In this document: positions 8,158-16,698 of the stretch, piece after piece | Layout: every line of letters begins with the position of its first letter | How positions within the stretch are numbered: position 1 is the first letter of the stretch | Source: Ruegeria atlantica | GTDB taxonomy: Bacteria; Pseudomonadota; Alphaproteobacteria; Rhodobacterales; Rhodobacteraceae | DNA length: 64,000 nucleotides | Direction of reading: 5' to 3' | Assembly (NCBI RefSeq): GCF_013032505.1 | Contig: NZ_WQCG01000003.1 | Span: forward strand, 248,001 to 312,000 | The notes under the pieces: generated by a model | What the model was told of the DNA's origin: nothing | Database searches by the model: none | The model's input: the letters and a program-made list of their open reading frames with translations, nothing else | Made by a program: the position numbers and the translations under genes

Positions 8158-9110
8158 GACCAACCTCCCAGCCCATAGGGTTTCAGCAGTGCTTCGGTCA
8201 GGATAGCACCGAAATGCAGGAACAGGTACAGCAGCGACAGCTTGAAGAACGAGCGTTCCACCTTGAAGTTGTCGGCTTCGGAATCGTCCTCATCGCGGCG
8301 CGATATCTGCCAAGCTCCGCGCAGGAACAGCGCGTTAAGCACCACGGCAACGGTCAGATAAATCGGACCACCAATGCCCGAGAACGCGGTGCCGACGGCC
8401 AGCAAGGCCAGCAGCGCCGTGTAAACAAGGATATGCCAGCGTGTCGCGCGGCGACCATGTGTAACGGTCAGCATCGGAACCCCAGCATCGTCGTAATCCG
8501 AGCGCATGAACAGCGCCAGCGCCCAGAAATGCGGCGGGGTCCACATGAAGGTCAGGGCAAACATCAGCCACGGCTCAATCGACATCGACCCGGTTGCAGC
8601 AACCCAGCCGATAACCGGCGGAAAGGCTCCTGCTGCTCCGCCAATGACGATGTTCTGCGGTGTCGAGCGTTTAAGCCACATCGTATAGATGACGACGTAG
8701 AAAAAGATCGTGAAGGCTAGGAAAGCACCGGCGAACCAGTTGGTTGCCAAACCCAGCATGATGACGGACAGCCCCGACAGGGCCAGCCCGATTGCCATCG
8801 CCTCACCCTCCTGAACCTTGCCAGAGGGGATTGGGCGACCCTTGGTGCGCTTCATCACGCGGTCGATGTCGGCGTCCCACCACATGTTCAAAGCGCCGGA
8901 TGCGCCGCCACCGATGGCGATGAACAGGATGGCGCAGAAGCCGACAAATGGGTGAACAGGTACCGGTGCCGCCAGAAGTCCGACCAAAGCGGTGAACACG
9001 ACCAGCGACATCACGCGCGGCTTCAGCAAGGCAAAGAAATCGCCAAAGCTAGCCTCATCCGCGTGGGATTGGGCGCTTACAGTGCTGGCATTGATGCTTG
9101 CGTCGCTCAT
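8154..9110 (-). CDS. ctaB: Protoheme IX farnesyltransferase (heme O synthase)
   Basis: CtaB transfers a farnesyl group to protoheme IX to make heme O, the precursor of heme A for the aa3 oxidase. The 318-residue polytopic protein carries the UbiA-family substrate motif as NMWWDADIDRVMKRTKGRP near residue 75, and the second acidic region near MRSDYDDAGVPM about residue 205. Start at 9110 gives an N-terminus with a polar lead (MSDASINAST) before LLKPRVMSLVVFTA. It follows ctaC after 84 bp holding a hairpin, and overlaps the next small gene. Confidence 0.96.
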   Translation of the reverse strand: MSDASINASTVSAQSHADEASFGDFFALLKPRVMSLVVFTALVGLLAAPVPVHPFVGFCAILFIAIGGGASGALNMWWDADIDRVMKRTKGRPIPSGKVQEGEAMAIGLALSGLSVIMLGLATNWFAGAFLAFTIFFYVVIYTMWLKRSTPQNIVIGGAAGAFPPVIGWVAATGSMSIEPWLMFALTFMWTPPHFWALALFMRSDYDDAGVPMLTVTHGRRATRWHILVYTALLALLAVGTAFSGIGGPIYLTVAVVLNALFLRGAWQISRRDEDDSEADNFKVERSFFKLSLLYLFLHFGAILTEALLKPYGLGGWS

Positions 9111-9132
9111 TTCCGGTCCTTCTGGGGCGAAA

Positions 9133-9153
9133 GCTGCGCGGATACCGCGCAGC
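9133..9153 (-). terminator. Intercistronic hairpin between ctaC and ctaB
   Basis: A 9-bp perfect stem with a 3-nt loop, GCTGCGCGG (9133-9141) and CCGCGCAGC (9145-9153), lies between the ctaC stop and the ctaB start. Read leftward it is followed by TTTCGCCCC, too short a T run for strong termination. It may act as a partial attenuator or as a 3' stability element that raises subunit II over the assembly genes. Function is inferred. Confidence 0.45.
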
Positions 9154-9194
9154 CTGCATTACCTTTGGCGCGAGCTTTCAGCCCGCGCGGGTCA

Positions 9195-10106
9195 TCACTT
9201 GGATGCAACCTGATAGGCTGCGGGCTGACCTGCATACTCTTCCAGTGCGCCTTGCAGCCACTGCTCATACGCCTCTTCACTAACCACTTTGACGGTGATC
9301 GGCATGTAAGCGTGATCCTTGCCGCACAGTTCGGAACACTGACCGAAATAGATGCCTTCCTTTTCGGCCTCGAACCACAGTTCGGCCAGACGACCAGGAA
9401 CACCGTCCTGCTTTACGCCGAAGGACGGGATGGTCCAAGAATGGATCACGTCAGAGGCGGTAACCTGCATGACTACGATTTTGCCAACAGGCACGACTAC
9501 GGCGGTGTCGGTGGCCAGCAGCCATTCGTCGTCGCTGTAGCCTGCATCTGCCAGTTTGGCGCGCATCGCGTCATCCAGAACAAACGGGGTTACGTCCGCA
9601 TCGGCCGGGCGTGCGCCTTCATCCAATGTCGCCGGGTGACCTAACAGATAGCTGTCGAACGCAAAGTCGTGATCGACATATTCGTAGGTCCAGTACCACT
9701 GGTTTCCGACGACTTTGATGGTGATGTCGCCTTCGGGGATTTCCTGCTGATTGAACAGAACCGGCAACGAGAATGCACCGATGAAGACCAGAATCAGGAT
9801 CGGGCCTAAGGTCCATGCAATCTCAACCGGCGTGTAGTGCGAGAATCGCGCTGGTTCAGGGTTGTTACGCGCACTGTAGCGCACAATGCAGTAGACCAGC
9901 AGACCGGCAACGAACAGGCAGATCACGGTGATGATCACCAGAATCATCGCATCCAGCCGATGAATCCCCGAAGCCAGGCTGGTGGCCGCGGGCTGGAACC
10001 CAAGGCCGCCATCAACCGGCTTACCAATAATCTCAAGCTCCTGAGCCATTGCGGGAAGGCTGGAGAGGGCTGTCATCAGCCCCGAAAGCATCAAAGCATT
10101 CTTCAT
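9195..10106 (-). CDS. ctaC: Cytochrome c oxidase subunit II
   Basis: Subunit II holds the CuA centre that accepts electrons from cytochrome c. From ATG 10106 the product is 303 residues with a signal peptide ([21 protein letters not shown]) and two transmembrane helices ([20 protein letters not shown] and [19 protein letters not shown]). The CuA ligands lie in [14 protein letters not shown] near residue 255, plus the upstream histidine in VIHSWTIP. A longer frame to 10199 adds an unlikely N-terminus. It is the first gene of the oxidase operon, and its upstream gap to the divergent tldD contains a perfect FNR-type box. Confidence 0.97.
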   Translation of the reverse strand: MKNALMLSGLMTALSSLPAMAQELEIIGKPVDGGLGFQPAATSLASGIHRLDAMILVIITVICLFVAGLLVYCIVRYSARNNPEPARFSHYTPVEIAWTLGPILILVFIGAFSLPVLFNQQEIPEGDITIKVVGNQWYWTYEYVDHDFAFDSYLLGHPATLDEGARPADADVTPFVLDDAMRAKLADAGYSDDEWLLATDTAVVVPVGKIVVMQVTASDVIHSWTIPSFGVKQDGVPGRLAELWFEAEKEGIYFGQCSELCGKDHAYMPITVKVVSEEAYEQWLQGALEEYAGQPAAYQVASK

Positions 10107-10249
10107 TTTCTGTCCTGATCGTCTGATCTTTGCTTCTCTGGCGAAAAGGTGTGAATCAGTCGCACCTCTCCCGTTGTCTTTGGCCGCGTTAAAAACCATA
10201 TTCCGTCGGGTAGATAAAGCAAAATGCTTGCGTCAAACAGACGCTATTT

Positions 10250-10263
10250 TTGATCTGGATCAA
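10250..10263. promoter_or_regulatory. FNR/FnrL-type binding site
   Basis: TTGATCTGGATCAA is an exact match to the TTGAT-N4-ATCAA consensus of FNR/FnrL oxygen-sensing regulators, and the symmetry extends one base on each side. It sits in the 176-bp divergent gap, centred 26 bp before the tldD ATG and about 150 bp before the ctaC ATG. A TTGACG hexamer reading toward ctaC is centred about 23 bp away. Which gene it controls is not shown by sequence. Confidence 0.65.
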
Positions 10264-10282
10264 ACTCGGAAGGTCCCAACAG

Positions 10283-11704
10283 ATGTCCAATGACCCGTTT
10301 CGCCCATTTGAAAGCGCTATTCCGCAGGACGAAGCACTTGCAGTTTTGCAATCTGCCACCGACGGGGCAGAAGACGGAGAGCTGTTTGTCGAGCGGCGAA
10401 AATCCGAGGCTTTGGTCTTCGATGACGGGCGCCTGAAGACCGCATCCTACGATGCCTCCGAAGGGTTTGGCCTGCGGGCCGTGCAAGGTGAAGTTGCCGG
10501 GTATGCGCATTCCACTGATGTCTCTATTCCGGCCCTGAAACGGGCGGCTGAGACCGCGCGCCTTGCGGTCGGAGACGGTGGCGGTACGCTCGCTGACGGC
10601 CCTCGCGCCACCAATACCCGCCTTTATACCGACGAAGACCCGATTGAATCCGCTGATTTTCCGGTCAAAATCGAAACACTGCGCGAAATCGACGCCTATG
10701 CCCGCGATCTGGACCCTCGTGTCGTACAGGTCAGCGCCACAATCGCCGCGGCCGTCCAAGAGGTCGAGATTTTGCGCCCGGACGGAGTTCTGGTCCGTGA
10801 TGTGCGGCCAATGACCCGCCTCAATATCTCTGTCATCGTGGAACAGAACGGCCGCCGCGAAAGCGGCTCGGCAGGCGGCGGCGGGCGTGTCGGGCTGGAT
10901 GGGTTGATCGATCCGAAAGATTGGCAGGACAAATCGCGCGAGGCGCTCCGGATCGCTCTGGTCAATCTCGACGCGATCCCCGCCCCAGCTGGCGTGATGG
11001 AAGTCGCGCTGGGCCCCGGTTGGCCAGGTATCCTGTTGCACGAAGCAATTGGGCATGGGTTGGAAGGCGACTTCAACCGCAAGGGAAGCTCCGCATTTTC
11101 CGGATTGATGGGGCAGCAGATCGCATCCAAAGGCGTGACCGTCGTAGATGACGGTACGATACCGGATCGTCGTGGCTCGATCTCTCTGGATGATGAAGGT
11201 ACGCCCAGTTCGCGGACGGTTTTGATCGAAGACGGCATCCTGACCGGTTATATGCAGGATCGTCAGAACGCGCGTCTGATGGGCGTCGCACCCACCGGAA
11301 ACGGGCGGCGACAAAGCTATGCGCACAAACCCATGCCGCGGATGACGAATACAGTGATGCTAGGCGGTGAGGCCGATCCTGCCTCTTTGGTGGCAGATAT
11401 CAAAGACGGAATCTGGGCGGTTGGTTTCGGCGGCGGTCAGGTGGATATCACCAACGGCAAATTCGTGTTCTCCTGCACCGAGGCGTACCGCGTTGAAAAC
11501 GGTAAAATCGGCGCACCTGTGAAAGGCGCGACCCTGATCGGAGACGGCCCGTCTGCTCTTAACCGTATTCGGGGGCTGGGCAACGACATGGCGCTGGATC
11601 CAGGTATGGGTACTTGCGGTAAAGACGGCCAATGGGTCCCGGTGGGCGTAGGTCAGCCAACTGTACTAATGGACGGTCTGACAGTCGGGGGATCGGCCGC
11701 TTAA
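10283..11704 (+). CDS. tldD: Metalloprotease TldD (modulator of DNA gyrase family)
   Basis: TldD, with PmbA/TldE, forms a zinc protease that cleaves unfolded peptides and processes modified peptides. From ATG 10283 the protein has 473 residues, close to the usual length. The zinc motif is HEAIGHGLEGDF near residue 250, matching HExxxH, and GVTVVDDGTIPDRRGS near residue 285 and MPRMTNTVM near residue 350 are family signatures. No signal peptide is seen, so it is cytoplasmic. It diverges from ctaC, with the FNR-type box 20 bp upstream. A pmbA partner is not in the window. Confidence 0.95.
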   Translation: MSNDPFRPFESAIPQDEALAVLQSATDGAEDGELFVERRKSEALVFDDGRLKTASYDASEGFGLRAVQGEVAGYAHSTDVSIPALKRAAETARLAVGDGGGTLADGPRATNTRLYTDEDPIESADFPVKIETLREIDAYARDLDPRVVQVSATIAAAVQEVEILRPDGVLVRDVRPMTRLNISVIVEQNGRRESGSAGGGGRVGLDGLIDPKDWQDKSREALRIALVNLDAIPAPAGVMEVALGPGWPGILLHEAIGHGLEGDFNRKGSSAFSGLMGQQIASKGVTVVDDGTIPDRRGSISLDDEGTPSSRTVLIEDGILTGYMQDRQNARLMGVAPTGNGRRQSYAHKPMPRMTNTVMLGGEADPASLVADIKDGIWAVGFGGGQVDITNGKFVFSCTEAYRVENGKIGAPVKGATLIGDGPSALNRIRGLGNDMALDPGMGTCGKDGQWVPVGVGQPTVLMDGLTVGGSAA

Positions 11705-11728
11705 CCGGGAATCGCTTCGTGGAATCTG

Positions 11729-11757
11729 AAGGCGCGGGGTTAACACTGCGCCTTTTA
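11729..11757 (+). terminator. Terminator-like hairpin after tldD
   Basis: AAGGCGC (11729-11735) pairs with GCGCCTT (11748-11754) around a 12-nt loop, and the sequence continues TT, giving a short T run of four. It lies 25 bp after the tldD stop, as expected for an intrinsic terminator. The remaining gap up to dprA at 11944 is AT-rich and probably holds the dprA promoter, but I see no clear hexamers. Confidence 0.6.
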
Positions 11758-11943
11758 CGCATTTGCGCCTAAACGTGCTGGCGGGTAGTCGCGTTAGAAG
11801 CGAGGATTTTTATCCCATACATTTCAATTAGCTAGACAGATATCGATTGCAGACGTCGAAAATTATCCGAATAATTTGAACAGATTCACAAGCTGTTAAC
11901 CCCGGCAATCGTAAACCAGTTCTGCAATCAGGCGGAGCATCGG

Positions 11944-13077
11944 ATGACCGAAGAGCAACATTCTTCCTATCACCCCACACTCCCACCCACCACGGAAGAG
12001 GATCAGTTTTCCTGGCTTCGCCTGTTGCGTTCTCGCAAGGTTGGTCCGGCGACGTTTCGTCGGCTGATGCGGGAACATGGTTCGGCGCAGAACGCGCTGA
12101 CCGCACTGCCCGAAATGGCGCGTGCTGCCGGAATCGATGGTTATGAAGTTTGCCCGCCCGGCTTGATTGAGGCGGAACTCAGGGCCGCAAAAGTCGCAAA
12201 CGCGAAGCTTTTGTGCCTTGGGTCCGCCGATTTTCCTGCTGCTTTGAACGATCTGTCCGACGCGCCGCCTGTGCTTTGGGCGATTGGAGATACTTCCCTG
12301 CTGCAGCGTCAGTCGATTGCGATGGTCGGCGCGCGCAACTGTTCATCGCTGGGTGCTCGGATGGCAAGGGGGCTTGCCACGGATCTTGGAAAGCAGGGAT
12401 ACGTCGTTGTGTCCGGGTTGGCACGCGGGATAGATACCGCGACCCACATGGCCGCGCTTGAAACGGGTACTGTCGCGGTGATGGCGGGCGGCGTGGATGT
12501 TGTCTATCCTGCCGAAAACACAGCACTGGCAGAAAAGATAACTGAAACCGGGTTGCGCGTGTCCGAACAGCCTATGGGCGTCACGCCGCAGGCGCGCCAT
12601 TTCCCGCGCAGAAACAGAATTATCTCAGGTCTGGCACAAGCGGTTGTCGTCGTCGAAGCGGCAGCAAAGTCCGGCAGCCTGATTACGGCGCGGGATGCCT
12701 TGGACCAAGGGCGCGAGGTTCTGGCCGTGCCCGGCCACCCCTTCGATGCGCGGGCTGCGGGGTGCAACATGTTGATCCGGGACGGCGCGATATTGGTGCG
12801 AACCGCGGAAGACATCATTGAAGCGCTTCCGAAACAGGTAACAGCGCCTCAGGTTGAGGCCCCCGCCCCACCCATCGCAGTTGATGAACCAGCAATCACA
12901 GGTGCCGCGTTGCATAGTGCGATTTTGTCACGGTTAGGCCCCTCCCCGATTGCCGAAGATCAGTTGATCCGCGACATTGCTGCAACGGCCGGAGAAATAG
13001 GACCGGCGCTGATTGATCTGGAACTCGAAGGACAGATCCAGCGGCAGCCCGGCGGACTTCTGTCATTGTCCGCATAA
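11944..13077 (+). CDS. dprA: DNA-processing protein DprA
   Basis: DprA (Smf) binds incoming single-stranded DNA during transformation and loads RecA. The 377-residue protein has the Rossmann-like core with AMVGARNCSSLGARMARGLA near residue 125, VVSGLARGIDTATH near residue 155, PRRNRIISGL near residue 220 and AAKSGSLITARDAL near residue 238. A C-terminal winged-helix (DprA_WH) region follows (residues about 315-375: ILSRLGPSPIAEDQLIRD). An N-terminal SAM-like region with FSWLRLLRSRKVGPATFRRL is also typical. No other competence gene lies beside it. Confidence 0.95.
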   Translation: MTEEQHSSYHPTLPPTTEEDQFSWLRLLRSRKVGPATFRRLMREHGSAQNALTALPEMARAAGIDGYEVCPPGLIEAELRAAKVANAKLLCLGSADFPAALNDLSDAPPVLWAIGDTSLLQRQSIAMVGARNCSSLGARMARGLATDLGKQGYVVVSGLARGIDTATHMAALETGTVAVMAGGVDVVYPAENTALAEKITETGLRVSEQPMGVTPQARHFPRRNRIISGLAQAVVVVEAAAKSGSLITARDALDQGREVLAVPGHPFDARAAGCNMLIRDGAILVRTAEDIIEALPKQVTAPQVEAPAPPIAVDEPAITGAALHSAILSRLGPSPIAEDQLIRDIAATAGEIGPALIDLELEGQIQRQPGGLLSLSA

Positions 13078-13173
13078 ATACCAACTCTGACGAGCGGTTC
13101 CTGCCCAAGCCCTTTTTGTGCACAGGCTACGTGATTGAAATAACAACATAACTTCTGTGTTCAAAGGAACTCA

Positions 13174-13203
13174 TTGACAATTCGCCCTTGCCCTCCACAT
13201 TTT
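13174..13203 (+). promoter_or_regulatory. Candidate topA promoter
   Basis: A perfect -35 hexamer TTGACA is at 13174-13179. About 17 bp downstream is a poor -10 (CATTTT near 13198-13203). It lies about 50 bp before the leader ORF and 73 bp before topA. The weak -10 makes this tentative; supercoiling-sensitive topA promoters often have non-consensus elements. Confidence 0.3.
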
Positions 13204-13227
13204 GCACGATCATAGAAGGCGCACATT

Positions 13228-13251
13228 ATGTCGAGCGAGGTTTTCCCTTAA
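13228..13251 (+). CDS. Seven-codon leader ORF immediately before topA
   Basis: An ATG at 13228 opens a 7-residue frame (MSSEVFP) whose TAA at 13249-13251 directly abuts the topA ATG and is in the same frame. A GAAGG element at 13215-13219 sits 8 nt before this ATG, a better ribosome-binding site than the GAGG 11 nt before topA. The geometry suggests termination-reinitiation coupling. Whether it is translated is not known. Confidence 0.4.
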   Translation: MSSEVFP

Positions 13252-15891
13252 ATGCCTGTAGTTGTTGTAGAATCTCCTGCCAAGGCCAAAACAATCAACA
13301 AATATCTTGGCCCTGACTACACGGTTCTTGCGTCCTACGGCCATGTCCGGGACCTGCCGCCCAAGGACGGATCTGTTGATACCGAGCATGAATTTGCGAT
13401 GAAATGGGAGGTGGGCAATGACAGTCGCAAACACGTCAAAGCCATCGCCGACGCCCTGAAAGAAGACAACGCACTGATTCTTGCAACCGACCCCGATCGT
13501 GAGGGCGAGGCCATCAGCTGGCATCTGCAGGAAGCGCTTACCAAGCGCCGCTCGATCAAGAAAGACACGCCCGTCAGCCGCGTGACATTCAACGCCATCA
13601 CTAAGGATGCTGTGACCGAGGCGATGCAGAACCCGCGTGAGGTCGACATGCCACTGGTCGAGGCCTACCTCGCCCGTCGCGCGCTGGACTATCTGGTGGG
13701 CTTTAACCTGTCGCCGGTTTTGTGGCGCAAACTGCCCGGCGCGAAATCCGCTGGCAGGGTGCAATCTGTCTGCCTGCGCCTGATCGTCGAACGCGAGATG
13801 GAGATCGAAGCTTTCAAGCCCGTTGAATATTGGTCTGTGAAAGCTGTGTTCGAGACTCCGCGCGGACAGACTTATGAGGCGCGGCTCGTTACCCTGGCTG
13901 GCAAGAAACTGGACAAGCATGATCTGGCCAACGCTACGCAGGCAGAACTGGCGGTGCAGGCCATCACCAGCCGCGCGCTGAGCGTCACATCGGTCGAGGC
14001 GAAGCCAGCTGCGCGAAATCCCAGCGCGCCGTTTATGACCTCGACCCTGCAGCAGGAGGCCAGCCGCAAATTCGGTATGGGTGCTCGTCACGCGATGCAG
14101 GTTGCACAACGCCTCTATGAGGCAGGCTACATCACTTATATGCGAACCGACGGCATTGATATGGCGCCCGAAGCCGTTGCAGCCACACGCGACGCAATCA
14201 CCGATCGCTATGGTTCGGAATACGTGCCGGACAGCCCGCGTATCTATAAGAACAAGGCCAAGAACGCACAGGAAGCGCACGAGTGTATCCGCCCGACGGA
14301 CATGTCGCGCGATGCCAAGGCTCTAAAGGTCACAGACGAGGATCAGCGTAAACTGTATGACCTGATCTGGAAGCGTACAATCGCCTGCCAGATGGCTGCG
14401 GCACGGCTGGAACGTACCACGGTCGAGATCGGTAGCGATGATGGTCAGGTCGGCCTGCGCGCCACCGGTCAGGTGGTGCTGTTCGACGGGTTCATGCGCG
14501 TTTACGAAGAAGGCCGCGACGACGTCGCCGATGACGACGAGAAGCGCCTGCCCCAAATCATGCAGGGCGATCCGGCACGTTTCGCCAAGACCTCGCTGCG
14601 CGATCAATTTGCGAAGGCAACGAGCGAAGGTTCCGACAGGGCGGCGAAACAGGCGATACTTTCCGAAAACGAATCTGTGCTTGCCCTGCAGCACCACACT
14701 CAGCCGCCGCCGCGCTATACCGAGGCTACATTGGTCAAGCGGATGGAAGAGTTGGGGATCGGGCGCCCTTCGACTTATGCCTCGATTGTAACCACGATTC
14801 AGGACCGGGAATATGTTCGCAAAGACAAGAACCGGCTGATCCCCGAGGAAAAGGGCCGGATCGTCACGATCTTTTTGCTGAATTTCTTCCGCCAGTACGT
14901 CGGCTATGAGTTCACCGCCAATCTGGAAGAACAGCTGGATGACGTCAGTGCCGGTGATCGGGACTACAAGGACCTGTTGGGCAAGTTCTGGCGCGATTTC
15001 TCTGCCGCGATTGGCGAAACCTCTGAACTGCGCATTTCCGAAGTGCTGGACAAGCTGGATGAGGCGCTGGCGCCGCAGCTCTATCCTCCGCGCGAAGATG
15101 GGTCCGACCCGCGTGTCTGCCCGAAATGCGGGGTGGGCCAGTTGCACCTGAAAACTTCACGCACCGGCGGTTTCGTCGGCTGCGGCAACTATCCTGAGTG
15201 CACCTATACCCGCCCTATTGCCGGTGAGGGTGCCGAGGGTGATGAACGCCTTCTGGGTGAAGATGCAGGCGATGAGATCTGGCTGAAATCCGGCCGCTTT
15301 GGCCCCTATGTGCAGCGTGGCGAGCCGACGCCTGAGAACAAAAAGCCCCCGCGCGCTTCGCTGCCACGCGGGTGGAGCAAAGATGACATGGATCTGGACA
15401 AGGCGCTGACATTGCTCAGCCTGCCGCGCCAGATTGGTGAACATCCGGACGGCGGTATGATTAGTTCGAATTTCGGGCGGTTTGGTCCTTATCTCATGCA
15501 TCAGTTGGCAGATGAGGCCAAACCGGTTTACGCCAACCTCAAAGATCCCAACGACGTGTTCGAGATTGGCATGAACCGCGCGGTCGAGCTTCTGGCCGAA
15601 AAGCGCGCCAACCCTGGGCGGGGCCGTCGCGCGGCGGCCAAACCGTTAAAGGAATTGGGTGAGCACCCCGATGGCGGCGCGATGCAGGTACTGGACGGGC
15701 GTTATGGGCCCTACGTGAAATGGGAAAAGGTTAATGCGACAATTCCCAAGGACATCAAGCCCGAAGACGTGACCCAGGAAATGGCCATTGAACTGGTTAA
15801 CGAACGCGCGGCCAAAAAGGGCAGTAAGAAAAAAGCAGCCCCCAAGAAGAAAGCTACCGCCAAGAAAACAGCCAAAAAGGCGGCCACCTGA
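13252..15891 (+). CDS. topA: DNA topoisomerase I
   Basis: TopA is the type IA enzyme that relaxes negative supercoils through a covalent 5'-phosphotyrosine. The 879-residue protein starts with the Toprim signature VVVVESPAKAKTINKYLG, has the acidic DPDREGE near residue 83 and the catalytic tyrosine Y296 in YITYMRTDGID. One clear four-cysteine zinc motif is at about residues 623-650 (CPKCG...CGNYPEC), followed by three TopA C-terminal repeats containing GPYV/GPYL. The tail is Lys/Ala-rich (KKKAAPKKKATAKKTAKK), a nonspecific DNA-binding tail common in alphaproteobacteria. A short leader ORF precedes it. Confidence 0.97.
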   Translation: MPVVVVESPAKAKTINKYLGPDYTVLASYGHVRDLPPKDGSVDTEHEFAMKWEVGNDSRKHVKAIADALKEDNALILATDPDREGEAISWHLQEALTKRRSIKKDTPVSRVTFNAITKDAVTEAMQNPREVDMPLVEAYLARRALDYLVGFNLSPVLWRKLPGAKSAGRVQSVCLRLIVEREMEIEAFKPVEYWSVKAVFETPRGQTYEARLVTLAGKKLDKHDLANATQAELAVQAITSRALSVTSVEAKPAARNPSAPFMTSTLQQEASRKFGMGARHAMQVAQRLYEAGYITYMRTDGIDMAPEAVAATRDAITDRYGSEYVPDSPRIYKNKAKNAQEAHECIRPTDMSRDAKALKVTDEDQRKLYDLIWKRTIACQMAAARLERTTVEIGSDDGQVGLRATGQVVLFDGFMRVYEEGRDDVADDDEKRLPQIMQGDPARFAKTSLRDQFAKATSEGSDRAAKQAILSENESVLALQHHTQPPPRYTEATLVKRMEELGIGRPSTYASIVTTIQDREYVRKDKNRLIPEEKGRIVTIFLLNFFRQYVGYEFTANLEEQLDDVSAGDRDYKDLLGKFWRDFSAAIGETSELRISEVLDKLDEALAPQLYPPREDGSDPRVCPKCGVGQLHLKTSRTGGFVGCGNYPECTYTRPIAGEGAEGDERLLGEDAGDEIWLKSGRFGPYVQRGEPTPENKKPPRASLPRGWSKDDMDLDKALTLLSLPRQIGEHPDGGMISSNFGRFGPYLMHQLADEAKPVYANLKDPNDVFEIGMNRAVELLAEKRANPGRGRRAAAKPLKELGEHPDGGAMQVLDGRYGPYVKWEKVNATIPKDIKPEDVTQEMAIELVNERAAKKGSKKKAAPKKKATAKKTAKKAAT

Positions 15892-15930
15892 GGGGAGTTA
15901 GGTAGAAATACCACCTACCCCTTGGTTTTA
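15891..15930 (+). terminator. Terminator-like hairpin after topA
   Basis: AGGGG (15891-15895) and TAGGT (15899-15903) pair with ACCTA (15913-15917) and CCCCT (15918-15922), with a 3-nt bulge, and TTGGTTTTATTG follows. It begins at the last base of the topA stop. The bulge and the interrupted T run make it a moderate candidate. Confidence 0.5.
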
Positions 15931-15993
15931 TTGACTTCCCCGTGACGTGGCGGCACAACCTGCGCAATCACCATGTCATTGGGGGAGTTTTCC

Positions 15994-16698
15994 ATGAAGA
16001 AAGTCTATGCCAATGCCTCTGAGGCGCTCGATGGAGCGATCTCGGACGGCATGACAATCGCAGCCGGCGGTTTTGGCCTGTGCGGTATTCCCGAACTGTT
16101 GCTTGAGGCGATCAAGGACTCGGGCGCACAAGATCTGACTTTTGCCTCGAACAACGCCGGTATCGACGATTTCGGCATCGGCATCCTGCTGCAGACCAAG
16201 CAGGTCAAAAAGATGATCAGCTCTTACGTTGGCGAAAACGCCGAGTTCATGCGTCAGTACCTGAGCGGTGAGCTGGAGCTGGAATTCAACCCGCAAGGCA
16301 CCTTGGCCGAGCGTATGCGTGCCGGCGGCGCCGGTATCCCCGGCTTCTATACCAAGACTGGTGTGGGCACTGTGATCGCCGAAGGCAAAGAGCACAAAGA
16401 CTTCAACGGCGAGACTTACATCCTAGAAGAAGGCATCTTTGCTGATTTGGCCATCGTCAAAGCCTGGAAGGCCGATGACACCGGCAACCTGATCTTCCGT
16501 AAGACCGCACGCAATTTCAACGTGCCCGCCGCAACCTGCGGCAAGATCTGCATCGCCGAGGTTGAAGAGATCGTACCGCGCGGCTCGCTGGACCCCGACG
16601 CGATCCACCTGCCCGGCATCTACGTGCACCGCATTATTCAGGGGAAGCACGAAAAGCGCATCGAACAACGCACCACCCGTAAGAAGGAGGAAGCATAA
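15994..16698 (+). CDS. scoA: 3-oxoacid CoA-transferase subunit A
   Basis: This is the A subunit of a class I CoA-transferase (succinyl-CoA:3-ketoacid type) that moves CoA between succinyl-CoA and acetoacetate or similar acids. From ATG 15994, preceded by a strong GGGGGAG site 9 nt upstream, the protein has 234 residues. Signature sequences are GGFGLCGIPELLLEAI near residue 25, the conserved NNAGIDDFGIGILL near residue 51, and AGIPGFYTKTGVGT near residue 110. Its TAA overlaps the scoB ATG (TAATG). An alternative substrate such as a butyrate or other ketoacid cannot be excluded. Confidence 0.93.
   Translation: MKKVYANASEALDGAISDGMTIAAGGFGLCGIPELLLEAIKDSGAQDLTFASNNAGIDDFGIGILLQTKQVKKMISSYVGENAEFMRQYLSGELELEFNPQGTLAERMRAGGAGIPGFYTKTGVGTVIAEGKEHKDFNGETYILEEGIFADLAIVKAWKADDTGNLIFRKTARNFNVPAATCGKICIAEVEEIVPRGSLDPDAIHLPGIYVHRIIQGKHEKRIEQRTTRKKEEA

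Noticed and set aside
10244-11326. A 360-codon minus-strand frame over tldD
   Set aside because: Antisense to a complete TldD with the zinc motif; no family match visible.
13210-14280. A 356-codon minus-strand frame over topA, and another at 14323-15147
   Set aside because: Both lie opposite TopA, whose catalytic motifs are intact on the plus strand.
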